NCBI GenBank assembly: GCA_030142905.1
Contig: JASJOG010000035.1
Location: 372,001-436,000 of the forward strand
Origin: Heliopora coerulea
Taxonomy: Eukaryota; Cnidaria; Anthozoa; Scleralcyonacea; Helioporidae
Reading direction: 5' to 3'
DNA: 64,000 nucleotides
Positions 51,801 through 61,097 of this stretch are shown here, in pieces. The translations under genes were made by a program, and so were the position numbers. Below the pieces are notes generated by a model. That model was not told the DNA's origin. It made no database searches and was given only the letters and a program-made list of their open reading frames with translations. Numbering within the stretch: the first letter of the stretch is position 1; each line of letters opens with the position of its first letter.

Positions 51801-52678
51801 TTTGACTTCCCCAGTCATCGAACCGTCAAGACGCCTTGTTACAAGTTGTTGTATAAATTGATGTTGGGATGCGTTTACACTGCTTGCTAGGCTTTGTAGT
51901 AACAAGCTTGTAACGTTTTCTTATTAAGCTTGATGCAAGTTTGTGAGATATTTCATATCTTAACTAGGCTTGTTGCTGGTTGTGTGAAATGTGATGTTGC
52001 AACAGACCCTTTTTACGTCAGAAATGGCAGCCAGATCCCGTTGAAATTTTCCTTCTCGCTATTCAAGCTTGAGCAGCGCGAAACAAGAACATTTCATCGC
52101 AACAGACTTGTTGGTAAAACCTTTGCGGGGCATAAAATGAAGTCGCAACAGGATCGTCAACAGAACAGCTTTAAACCTGCGGCGAACACATCTCAATATT
52201 TCGGATTGTGCAGTCAACAAGCAGAGTTTTCCATAGTGCACAAAATATGCGTTTCTTGTGCAATTTTACTTCAGATAACCCCCAATTTTGAACGCATTTT
52301 ACATGGTCCGTTCCAGGTTATCTTGAATTCTCATTTCAACGAAGGTGGAGCGGCTCAGTTGAAGTTCGATATTCATAAAAACCTGTTTGTCTTGTTTGGT
52401 CAGTTCACACGCAAACCGGAGAATTACTTGAGAAAGTAAGTATAAACGCTTTTCGTCTTTAGCTGTGCTCTACGTTGCGTTATTTACGTTCTTCTTCCTG
52501 GTTTGTTGAAAACATAAAGGCCACTTTGAACAGGGGAACAAGACGAGCCGAAAATAAGATGTATCTTGCTTAAGAAGCCGTATAGATTAAGTGTTTGCAA
52601 GGTGCATTCACTTCCTTGTGTGTGCGTGTGTACATGTATGTGTATGTGTACATGTATATGTATATGTACATGTACATG

Positions 52679-52742
<64 letters not shown>

Positions 52743-53648
52743 CAGTATATGTTTGGACTCACGTTTCATTCCTACGAAGGGCAATCGCCTGAAACGTGCT
52801 GTATAATCTTCTATCCAAAGTTTCGGCGGTTGCCTGATCCTTTTGGCTTTCTACTCGTCATTTAGGTGGTGTTTATATGGAAGCAAGCCAGCCCTCGTGG
52901 TAGGCCTGGCCCTTTTTGCCAAGATCTCCGTTCTCTGTGAAATCCCTTGAAAAAATCGTTTTCGTTCACATAAGAGGAGGGTGAGCCCCTCCCTGAGCGA
53001 GATCTCGTTATTGACTACCTGAGATCTCGGCTAAGAGGGCTGGAATTTTCCATGTAAACACACTCAGAAATGCTGGCCCTCCAATGACGCAGTCATGCTA
53101 GATCCAGCCCTTCTAGAAGGACAAGAAAATTCGCATGTAAAGTCGAGGTGAAATTCAGCCATCTTACGAGAGCTAGCCCTACCAAGAGGGCCGGCTCGCC
53201 TCCATACAGAGTTCCCCCCACTTAGAAGTGCCTACGTAACACTCAACTTCCATCATCACTCAGTAACACTCCTCAGTCTTATTTCTTCTCATGGCGATTT
53301 TTGTATCGTGCTCGTAGTTATTTCAGCGTACTGACGTTTTGCGCGTCATTTAAGCTGCGCGTTCTTTTTATTGTGACTTTGTTTATGTCTACCTCAGCTG
53401 GAGGTGTTTCTTCTGCCGTGACATGTTCATATTGCTGCTTTCGTTTCTGCCTCAGGCTAAAAGAAGCTTGTATTTTGCTCAATTTAATGCCCGGATCGGC
53501 GGTGTTATTGAAAGAAACACTGGAAGAGTACACACCCAAGACAAAGAACGAAACGTCGTGTACTGCTTTGGAAGAATTAGGTGTATACAGACTGTCAGTT
53601 AGTGAAGTTCTCAACGTCTTAAACTCGAGGATAAATTGGAACAAGTGA
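45883..53648 (+). CDS. RINT1: RAD50-interacting protein 1 homologue (RINT1/Tip20 family)
   Basis: Thirteen coding exons (45883-46041, 46385-46632, 46919-47092, 47183-47317, 47996-48137, 48260-48373, 49784-50009, 50265-50402, 50485-50684, 51148-51422, 51516-51696, 52317-52435, 53456-53648) join in frame to 767 residues (human about 792). RINT1 is a subunit of the NRZ (Dsl1-type) tether that receives Golgi-to-ER COPI vesicles; it also binds RAD50. Hallmarks: an N-terminal coiled-coil (residues ~20-140), LRPLKKRFQYHFYGKRQTN, LLDDERIFSHFVDETLIFDQ, ITDRYKNLP, SYKKERSWHSFPSQ, LNSHFNEGGAAQLKFDIHKN and KEACILLNLMPGSAVLLKE. The intron after 51422 starts with GC (AG|GCAAGT). Introns host a SINE, microsatellites and a hammerhead-like element. 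Confidence 0.95.
46150..46240. repeat. (GAAAT)n microsatellite in RINT1 intron 1
   Basis: About 90 bp of gaaat, gagat and gaagt units between coding exons 1 and 2. Confidence 0.9.
48724..49010 (+). mobile_element. tRNA-derived SINE, copy 2 (RINT1 intron 6)
   Basis: It has the same head (ggggtgctggtggcgctgtagtagtgcacg; B-box agggtttgattccggc), body (gttttctccgggtactctgg; cccatgaggggtggcccttactgg) and tail (cagtgtaaataaagacagtaaagac) as the copy at 20382-20670, in the same orientation. Confidence 0.75.
50730..50960. repeat. Degenerate (GTTCGTCCATCC)-type repeat in RINT1 intron 9
   Basis: About 230 bp of irregular cgttcgtt, gtccatcc and cgtccgtt units; a low-complexity pyrimidine-rich tract without coding meaning. 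Confidence 0.85.
52616..52748. repeat. (TG/TA)n microsatellite in RINT1 intron 12
   Basis: gtgtgcgtgtgtacatgtatg units grade into a perfect (TA)n run of about 45 bp and end in catatacatatac. It lies just upstream of the hammerhead-like motif. Confidence 0.9.
52760..52798 (+). ncRNA. Degenerate hammerhead-like core (RINT1 intron 12)
   Basis: cacgtttcatt, then CTACGA (52772-52777; one G missing relative to CTGACGA), then a hairpin AGGGCAATCGCCT, then GAAACGTG with GAAA intact. Outer cacg and cgtg can pair. The downstream sequence (ctgtataatcttctatccaaag) looks like retroelement 3' flank. The core deletion predicts inactivity. Confidence 0.4.
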
Positions 53649-53887
53649 TAATCGGAGCTACGTTTAATGAATAGTTGAGAAGTGGGAAAGAACATCTGCA
53701 AAGGCAATATGTCAGTGACGTAGCGAAGAGAGGAACACGATGCGGGCACGAGCCCCGGGCGCAGGATGAGTTGAGGGCAAAAAATCAACCGGGAAGATGG
53801 CGCAACATTCTCCTTGTGAGCTAACGATTACTCTTATGTGGATATGCATTTTTCAAAATCTAAGAATAAGATGTGAAATACATATTA

Positions 53888-54095
53888 TTAGTATAATTAC
53901 ACAGGTGATTATCGAAAATCCCGCATGGTGATTGGCTTGAAATTTACATCGTAAATCTCAATCACCTCCAGGGTGATTATAACAGTGAAGGCTCAGGAAC
54001 AAGATGACGGCTACCTGTGTAAATATTGCTGAGGAGATTTTAAAAGTGCTAGTCCACTACTTTCTTCCAAATAATCACCTGTGTAATTATACTAA
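53888..54095. mobile_element. MITE with ~24-bp perfect TIRs
   Basis: The left end TTAGTATAATTACACAGGTG continues to ATTA; the right end is its exact complement, ending CACCTGTGTAATTATACTAA. Total 208 bp, with no coding frame. The exact TSD is not resolved. Confidence 0.8.
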
Positions 54096-54120
54096 AATAG
54101 TTATTCATCTCAGACTCAGT

Positions 54121-54275
54121 GAAGTAATATTTCAAACATGAGTTGGTGTTCTTCCTCCGATTTCTAGATACCGAGAAACGAATTGAAAAACGAGGCAAAG
54201 CCAAGATTTTTTAACGAGTTTCAAGGTATCTAGAAATCGTAGGAAGAACACTAAACAAGTGTTTGAAATTACTTC
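54121..54275. repeat. Foldback element, ~155 bp
   Basis: gaagtaatatttcaaacatg... folds onto ...tgtttgaaattacttc, and an inner match cgatttctagatacc / ggtatctagaaatcg is perfect. The centre is aaacgaattgaaaaacgagg. No coding capacity. Confidence 0.75.
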
Positions 54276-54414
54276 TCAAACGAACCAGTATTTTAGGTGA
54301 AAAGCTAGCCAAAAGTTGGAAAAATTCAGCCATAATCTTCCTCCAATTTCTAAATACTGATTAATTATGTATTTCTTTTGTTTTTGCTTTATGAATTATT
54401 AATGAGTTTGAGAA

Positions 54415-54465
54415 TACTATTGAATAATCCTCGAGACAAACTCAAGGGGATTATTCAACAATATT
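54415..54465. repeat. Short inverted repeat
   Basis: attgaataatcctcgag ... ctcaaggggattattcaaca: near-complementary ~17-bp arms around gacaaa. It lies in the same MITE cluster. Confidence 0.6.
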
Positions 54466-54784
54466 CAGTGAGCCTGAGGCGAACAATTGTTAATGATCGT
54501 TATCATTTTCCCAAAATTTCAAAAAATAAAACCAAAGAAACAAACAAAAAACATAACTGACTAAGTATAAAAGTTCCAACAATATCGGTCACAGTTTTTT
54601 TTTATTTTAGCTCCAGACAATTTTACTCCTCATGTAAGGGATATCCAGCCAAGAAAGGGTTAAATTAATTTGGGACATTCATGAGGCAAATTATTATAAT
54701 TTGATTTAATTTGAAGTTAAGTATTAGCTTAAATCATGCTGAATCATCAGTTTCAAGTTTGACTAAGAAGAGTTCCTGCATTCA

Positions 54785-57700
54785 TCAAATGTGTTCTTCA
54801 ATGTATTGCCTAACAATGGGACAGTCCTCTAAAGCTTTCAAAGCTGAAGCCAGTGTAAAACTATCTTTAGACATTAAGAGGGCAAGAGGTACTACCCTAT
54901 TAACCAAACTTGCTTGCTGAACGTGTTGAGTTATATTAGCTTGAAGAACATCTAGTGAGAGTGTTTCTGTTCGATAGATAGATTTCAAGAGGCAATGCTT
55001 GGCTAGGTTACGGTTTACCTTGGCATATAATGAAACTATGGACATAGCTCTTTCAAACAGCTTTTTGTTGGTTAGTTTCAAATCAATCATGCAATTCTTC
55101 AGAACCTTGCCCTTCATAACATGGGCCCCAGTAGATACTGCATTTAATACCCATTTCAGAGAAACTTCAGCTGCACACTGTTGTAAGAATTTTTGGTGCT
55201 CATGACTGCCTGGGCAGTGTTCTTTCAGTTTTGAACTTGGCAAAGAAATATGAACTGACTTTGGATTACCAAGAGTTTTAAAAACCTCCAGAAATTGGTC
55301 ATATTCATCCTTGTCTGTTGTAATACTGATAAATGCTACTTTACATCTTTGAGCTTTGACCAGCTTAATGATTTCTTTAAGAACTTCTTTTTCATGTGGG
55401 GCTATGGATCTTAAAATGAAGATTACTGTATCTTTCTCTGAAAGTGTATAGCATCTCTCTTTTTTGAAGTAATCAAAGCCTATTTTGGAGGTATCACCTT
55501 GAGATGAGAGATCACCTTGCTTATTTCTCAGAGTTTTATAGCCACCATAAATAAAGCATCTTACATCTTCATGACTTGCCCCAAATGTAGGAACACATTC
55601 TGCAGCATCAATTATTCCCATAATCCCCAGGGAGTCCCATCCTAGGTATGTCAGAGTTCCACCCTTAACAAGGCTTGCCCCAGCAAGTTCAATCAACATG
55701 GCAATATCACTCTGCTTTCTGTATGTAAAGTTGAGAGTCATTTCGTATACATTGATAACTTTTTTACACATAAGACTTGATGATTTCCTGGGAGGTAGTT
55801 GATGGGCTGCAATGAAAATGGACTCCAAAATCATTTTAGTGGCTGTGCCACCTTTCATTCTTGTTGAGCCTGCAATGGCTTCTGGCCCAACGACTGGATT
55901 TAGCAGGCAGCCTTTTTCTAAACAATAAAATATATAGAAATATATCGGTGAATACTACCATACTACTCATTTTGTTCTTGTGTTTTATCATCAAAAAAGT
56001 AGTAACCCTCAGAACAATTTTTCCTTGAAGAGGTAGATTCACTAAAATGATCTGTAGTATCAATTCCTCACAACTAAAACCTGGCAGAAGAGAAACTGGG
56101 AGGGGCAATCATATTCCCAAAGGAATCATTTAAAGGTGGGTACATGTTTCTAATTTTGATAAATTGAGGATACATTTCCAGCCGGATCAGTCTTTTATTA
56201 GTCTTTTCTGGCTGATGCCAGATGATTTACTCAAAAAAGGGAAGCATCCTCCTGGGAAAGGGTTAATCACTGACAAATTTAGGTTAAAAATAAAATCAAA
56301 TGATTGGTTCATTGTGTAATAATCAACAATATTGGCTGCAATCAGGTCCACAATTGAATTTATTTGAGGGATGCTAATAGCAGTATAAAATAACCTGGTA
56401 GATTACCTGGCTGCATTACTTGCTCTAGTTGTTTGAGAACCTCAAGAAAAGTTTAATTTTGGGAGCCCTTGGCTTTTGCATCGTGAAGTTCTCTAGGTGC
56501 ATCTTAATCATAGTCGGCCTGACCAGACCTTGGTACCTGAGGCCCTGTCTACAGTATAATTATTGTTTGCATTTAAGGGAGGCCTGGCACTGATGATTAA
56601 AATCATAGTGACAGGCTTAAGTTTTTGTGCAAAATATATCAACCAATAATAAAAATAAAATAACCTTATAGTATGTAATAATCTTGGCTATTGATTTTCT
56701 GGGCAGAAAGCACAATCACAATATAAAGATCACAGCCCAACTCAGAATTCCTCAATGTATCAGCACAGTAAGTACAAGTTGCCTCTTTTACTATGGCAAT
56801 ACATTTAGAAATTCTGAGCTGGGCTCTGATCCTTATAGTATGTACGATAACTTTTAAAACTGGATTCAAAACTTTTTAAGCCACAGTAGTGTTGAACTGC
56901 CTTATACTACATGTGACAATGGCTTCTGTTATCAACAGTGGCAGACACTAGGGGGGGGACAAGGGGGGCGATTACCCCCCCAATAATTTCAGCTGAAGCT
57001 TTCATTTTGAAAAATGGAAGCACGAGGAGGTCTTCATTTTAAGAAAAGGAAGCACAATGACAACAACGAACAATCAACATAACAGAACAAAATGGCATTG
57101 TTTAAAAACAAACAAGAAACAGTATTCTAAATTTCTAATTTTCTGGGAGAGCATGCCCCTAGACCCCAAAAGAAGGCTCTTGCCTTTGGCACTCGCCCCC
57201 CAATATTTCCTGAAGTGTCCAGCACTGGTTATCAATTGTTAACATTACCATAAGCAATAGATTTATTTCACTTCACCTTTCATTTCCCTTACAATGTCCA
57301 GTAACACTTTACTTGTTCCTTTGTTAGGAGACGTTCTTGCCTGATTGGCAGGATTGAACCCCAGCAAGTAAGGCGTAAATCTGTCTGGGTATTGCAAGCA
57401 ATATTCCAACTGTCCCCCAACAAAAGCTGCCGAGAGCCCGCACGTAATACCTATAAATAAAATATTTTCCAGACCATCAGCTTCTCTCACCAAAGCCTCT
57501 TTTCCAGCTATCCAGTTATCCTCGCAGCTTTCAACTGATCTAGTCAACACACGGTCTCCGCCAGCGCATATGTATCTGTAACATTGCCTTTGCTTTACCT
57601 TGCCCGCCAACTCATTAAACGCTCGACAGATTAAGAAAGCAATTCTTCCCGAAGTACCACATCCACTGAGTATAATGGCGCCATGATCGACATTAGGCGA

Positions 57701-57946
57701 AACGCGTTCGGCCGCTTCCAGAGAAATCTTTCCCAAGAGGTCGATAAACTCTTTGTTACAAACGCCTTCGTTCTCTTCCCCATAATTAAATATTTCCTCG
57801 TCGCACTTCTTTAGTAAAGATACAATCTCAGTAGGGGTTGCCTTGTCGATATTTTCGGTTAGAGTATTCGAGCGTTCAGTCACAGGAACGATAACTCCTT
57901 CCATTAAATGTCCAACAACACAGTCACCGTACTTGTCAAGTTTCAC
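54785..57946 (-). CDS. GCKR: Glucokinase regulatory protein-like (tandem SIS, GCKR/MurQ family)
   Basis: Two exons on the minus strand (57946-57277, 55917-54785) give 600 residues (human GCKR about 625). Vertebrate GCKR binds fructose phosphates through its SIS domains and inhibits glucokinase in the nucleus; bacterial homologues (MurQ) are MurNAc-6-phosphate etherases. Visible: TERSNTLTENIDKATPTEIV at 23-42, SIS-1 LSGCGTSGRIAFL at 93-105, CAGGDR and VESCED at 127-143, LNPVVGPEAIAGSTRMKGGT at 229-248, SIS-2 YLGWDSLGIMGIIDAAECVP near 314-333, and the C-terminal LKWVLNAVSTGAHVMKGKVL. The MurQ catalytic Glu pair appears split: Glu142 in SIS-1, Glu330 in SIS-2. Whether this orthologue regulates a hexokinase is unknown. 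It is head to head with ATP5PD. Confidence 0.92.
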
Positions 57947-58086
57947 TTTAGTGAACTTCGCTGGAAGTCAACAGGAAGTTGCACGTAACCAGTGCACGTC
58001 ACTCGTACCAGGCCCTCTAAAGTTTCATCCTACGACCGCCATATTGCTTTTCCAGCTAAGAGATAGAGAAGTATTAAAAGGAGAAA
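57947..58086. promoter_or_regulatory. Shared (bidirectional) promoter region, GCKR / ATP5PD
   Basis: Only 140 bp separate the two divergent start codons. The segment must carry both 5' UTRs and core promoters unless upstream exons exist. It is GC-richer than surrounding introns (aagttgcacgtaaccagtgc; cctacgaccgccatattgc). No TATA box is visible; cgccatattg resembles a YY1-type site (inference). Confidence 0.6.
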
Positions 58087-60159
58087 ATGGCTAGTAGAAA
58101 AGTTGGCCAGTACATCGTGGACTGGGTGAAAATCGGTTCTAAAGTACCTCAAGTTGCAAGAGCAGAACTTTCTGGATTTCGGTCGAGACATGAAGCAACA
58201 AAAACAAGGTACTTATGTTTTCGACTTCGGTCGTATTTTCTAAGTGCACTCTTCAAGTCTCCTCATTGTTATATTCTGTATGTAACGCCGTATTTACTTC
58301 ACAAATCTTCTCATCAACATTCCAAAACAACAGGCTTGAAACGCTTTCGGCCAAACCAGATGCATTTGATTGGAGTTTCTATAAACAACACATTTCTAAA
58401 CCTGGTTTTGTGGAGATGTTTGAAAAGTCGGTAAGTTTGAAATACTTACAGTGGTGTGTGGTTTTGAGGATTTTTCTTTTTCGGTTGGTACATCTTTAAT
58501 ACGTGTCCTTTCAGTTTGCTACGGTGAAAGTTCCATACCCCGAAGATACAAATTCGGCAAAAATCAATGAGGAGGAGAAAGAATTTGTAAGTGCATAAGT
58601 AATTTGTATTACTTGTACCAACAGAAATTGATAACGAGTTCGTCAGGTTTCAATATTTAATTTGAATTTACTATTACGTATAGAATTCCACAACTTGGAA
58701 ATTCTAAACTCACATATCAGTCAACTGGTACTTGGTACTGATGACTTGTGCTGAGATTGACTTCAGCTATTGCTGAAGGAATGAATGATTCCCAGGACTG
58801 AGTGACCCCTCGTCACTGATCACTGGCAATGAATGACCCACTAGGGATTAACAACAGCTTATGGCAATGTGAAGGTCATTTACCCTCCAAATGAAACTGT
58901 TTCTGGATGGAATGAAATGGTAAATGCTGTCTCTTATAGGAATGGATCAGTCTTTAATTTCAATCAAATTTACAATAATTAAGATTACTTTTCAAAATTC
59001 TTGGAGACAACCTTTTTCATTCCCTCAGCTTCTTGCTGAAAGTAGTATGACCGCTAGAAGCAAGCAGGAAAACTTTTGTGGTGACACTCATTTAAATTCT
59101 AAACCATTGCATTGCCTAGGAATAAATATTTTAATTTTCAGGAAAAGAAGTGCGTTGAAGTTGTCCAAGAGACCAAATCCAACATTGCAAATCTCAAAGA
59201 AGAAGTAAGATATTTAAATAGATTTTGAAGCAAGCACTGTTCTTCCTTAAGCTTTATGCTTTGATTTACCTGATGTACCAGGCTAATGCTTAGAATTCTT
59301 CTCCGTTTTATTTGCATCACATCTAGCTTGCTCAACTAAAGGCATTGAAACCGTATGAGGAAATGACTGTAAGTAAAATTGAAATCTTTTTCTTATTAGT
59401 TGATGAAAAGAGGCATATTGTCATTGTATACAAAATATTCACTTGTACAGGCAATTAGTTTTTGTCTATGCACTTTCAGCAACTGAACTACATTGAAATT
59501 TTAAAGTAATTCTTAAATACTGGTAGTATTAAGTTTCCTAATAAATTATTCTTGGTAGTTTATGATAATGATTTTTGTAATTATAGATAAGTTAATTGTA
59601 ATTTAGGTTAAATAGCTACTAAGATGTAGAAGAACTGAAGTATAATGCATAAATCTATTATTTTTTTTATATCACTTTGTGAGATGAAGGTTTTTTTATA
59701 GAAGTTTGTTACAGTACTTTATAGAATAAATTAATGTTTAGGCATTTTTTTGTGAGCAGCATACAAAATGTTTTAATTTGAGCACTAGGGCAAGCAAATG
59801 CATCTGACTGCAGACTTGTTTTACATTGTTGATCATGTAAAATATTTAAAGACCAAAATTTTCAAAGAAGATAATTGCATTCATTTGTTGACTGTATCTG
59901 ATGCATTTGTAATATAAGACAACATGCACTTCAAATAAATAGATATCTTAATTTAGAGAAATGTTGGTAATTTGGGAAGAAAAAATCGAGTTTTTACTTA
60001 ATTTTGTCTAATGTCTGTAGCCTTTAATGCACATTACTTATTTCTATATACTGACATTTTCCTATATCTCTGTTTATATAGTCTGATGAATTTCTTGCTG
60101 ATAAGCCAGAACTAAGAAAACAACTTGATGATGAATTTAAGAACTTTATATACAAATAG
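58087..60159 (+). CDS. ATP5PD: ATP synthase peripheral stalk subunit d, mitochondrial
   Basis: Six exons (58087-58208, 58334-58430, 58515-58586, 59142-59204, 59327-59368, 60082-60159) encode 157 residues (human 161). Subunit d is part of the peripheral stalk that holds F1 against rotation relative to Fo in the inner mitochondrial membrane. The N-terminus MASRKVGQYIVDWVKIG, FDWSFYKQHISKPGFVEMFE, VKVPYPED and the Lys/Glu-rich helix (EEEKEFEKKCVEVVQE) follow the family in order, and the final exon (SDEFLADKPELRKQLDDEFK) matches the conserved C-terminal part, though the last residues differ from vertebrates. No cleavable presequence is seen, as in the family. Confidence 0.94.
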
Positions 60160-61097
60160 GTTTGAGTGTCTTCAAGGAGTTCTGTTGTCAATCTCACAAT
60201 TTGTAGACAATTTTGTATAAAAGGTAAAGTAAAACAAAGTTAAAAATCATGATCTATAGTGTTACATCTTCAACTGTAAATACATCAAGCATGTTTGCTG
60301 TTGTCATCATGATTGTTCAACCTTGTCAACATATAACAACTTGTTACTATGGCTGAAAGATATTGTTGACAATATTGCTCACATTTGTCAACTGTGAACA
60401 AATTGTGCATTTTGGTGTAGATGAATATGGCTGTCAGTTGAAGGAACATGTAGGATTGCAAAGTTTAACAATTACAAGGGATATATCCTCTTCCCCTTTC
60501 AAAACACCTAGAGGCTGGCTCCCAAGTAAGATGCAGCTTGGCACACTCAACAATAATGTGAGATTTCAATACCGTACATCATGTCAATTACACATGCACC
60601 TCCTGACACTTGAAATTTTATATTTGATTTTCTGACTCTTCAGAAAGCAGATTAACAATACAGACAAATAAGGTGCTCACTTGTGGGGGATCTTTGGTTG
60701 CTATCTGAAAAGATATGTTTGCAGTCATGAAAGATAAAAATTAAAAAAAAAAGAACATTTGAATTGCATTGCAGAAAATCCAAACACACTCTAGAACATT
60801 GTAATTGTAGATGCCAATAATATTTATCATACAACAATTTCAATGATCAATAGAAATGGGTTCAATTGTATTTCTACTTAACAGGGCATTTTTGTACAGA
60901 GTTACTCTGTTGCATTCTAAGAAAAAAATATGTCATTAAAAATTTGGTGGTTGTGACTGTTGCAGATGGTTAAGTGTAAATTATTCTGATGTCATCTCCC
61001 ACTCAGCAACTCTTGAATCTGAAATTGAAGTTAAAAAACACAAGACATTTTGAGAACTTGTATTTTGTTCTGTTATGGGTTGATAGAAAGATTTGTT
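60160..61097. other. Intergenic between convergent ATP5PD and TMF1
   Basis: AT-rich 3'-UTR-like sequence from both sides. No gene or notable repeat is recognised; short frames at 60363-60635 and 60652-60843 are unsupported. Confidence 0.5.

Larger units (their letters stand above)
53649..54784. other. Intergenic between convergent RINT1 and GCKR, MITE cluster
   Basis: No gene. It holds three inverted-repeat elements in a row (53888-54095, 54121-54275 and 54415-54465); the rest is AT-rich and must include both 3' ends. Confidence 0.6.

Noticed and set aside
51930..52439. 169-codon plus frame in RINT1
   Set aside because: Only its end (52317-52435) is an exon; the rest lies in the intron before a good acceptor, and the exon reads in a phase fixed by the conserved LNSHFNEGGAAQL sequence.
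52484..52865. Cys/Tyr/Ile-rich frames on both strands
   Set aside because: Translations of a TG/TA microsatellite in RINT1 intron 12.
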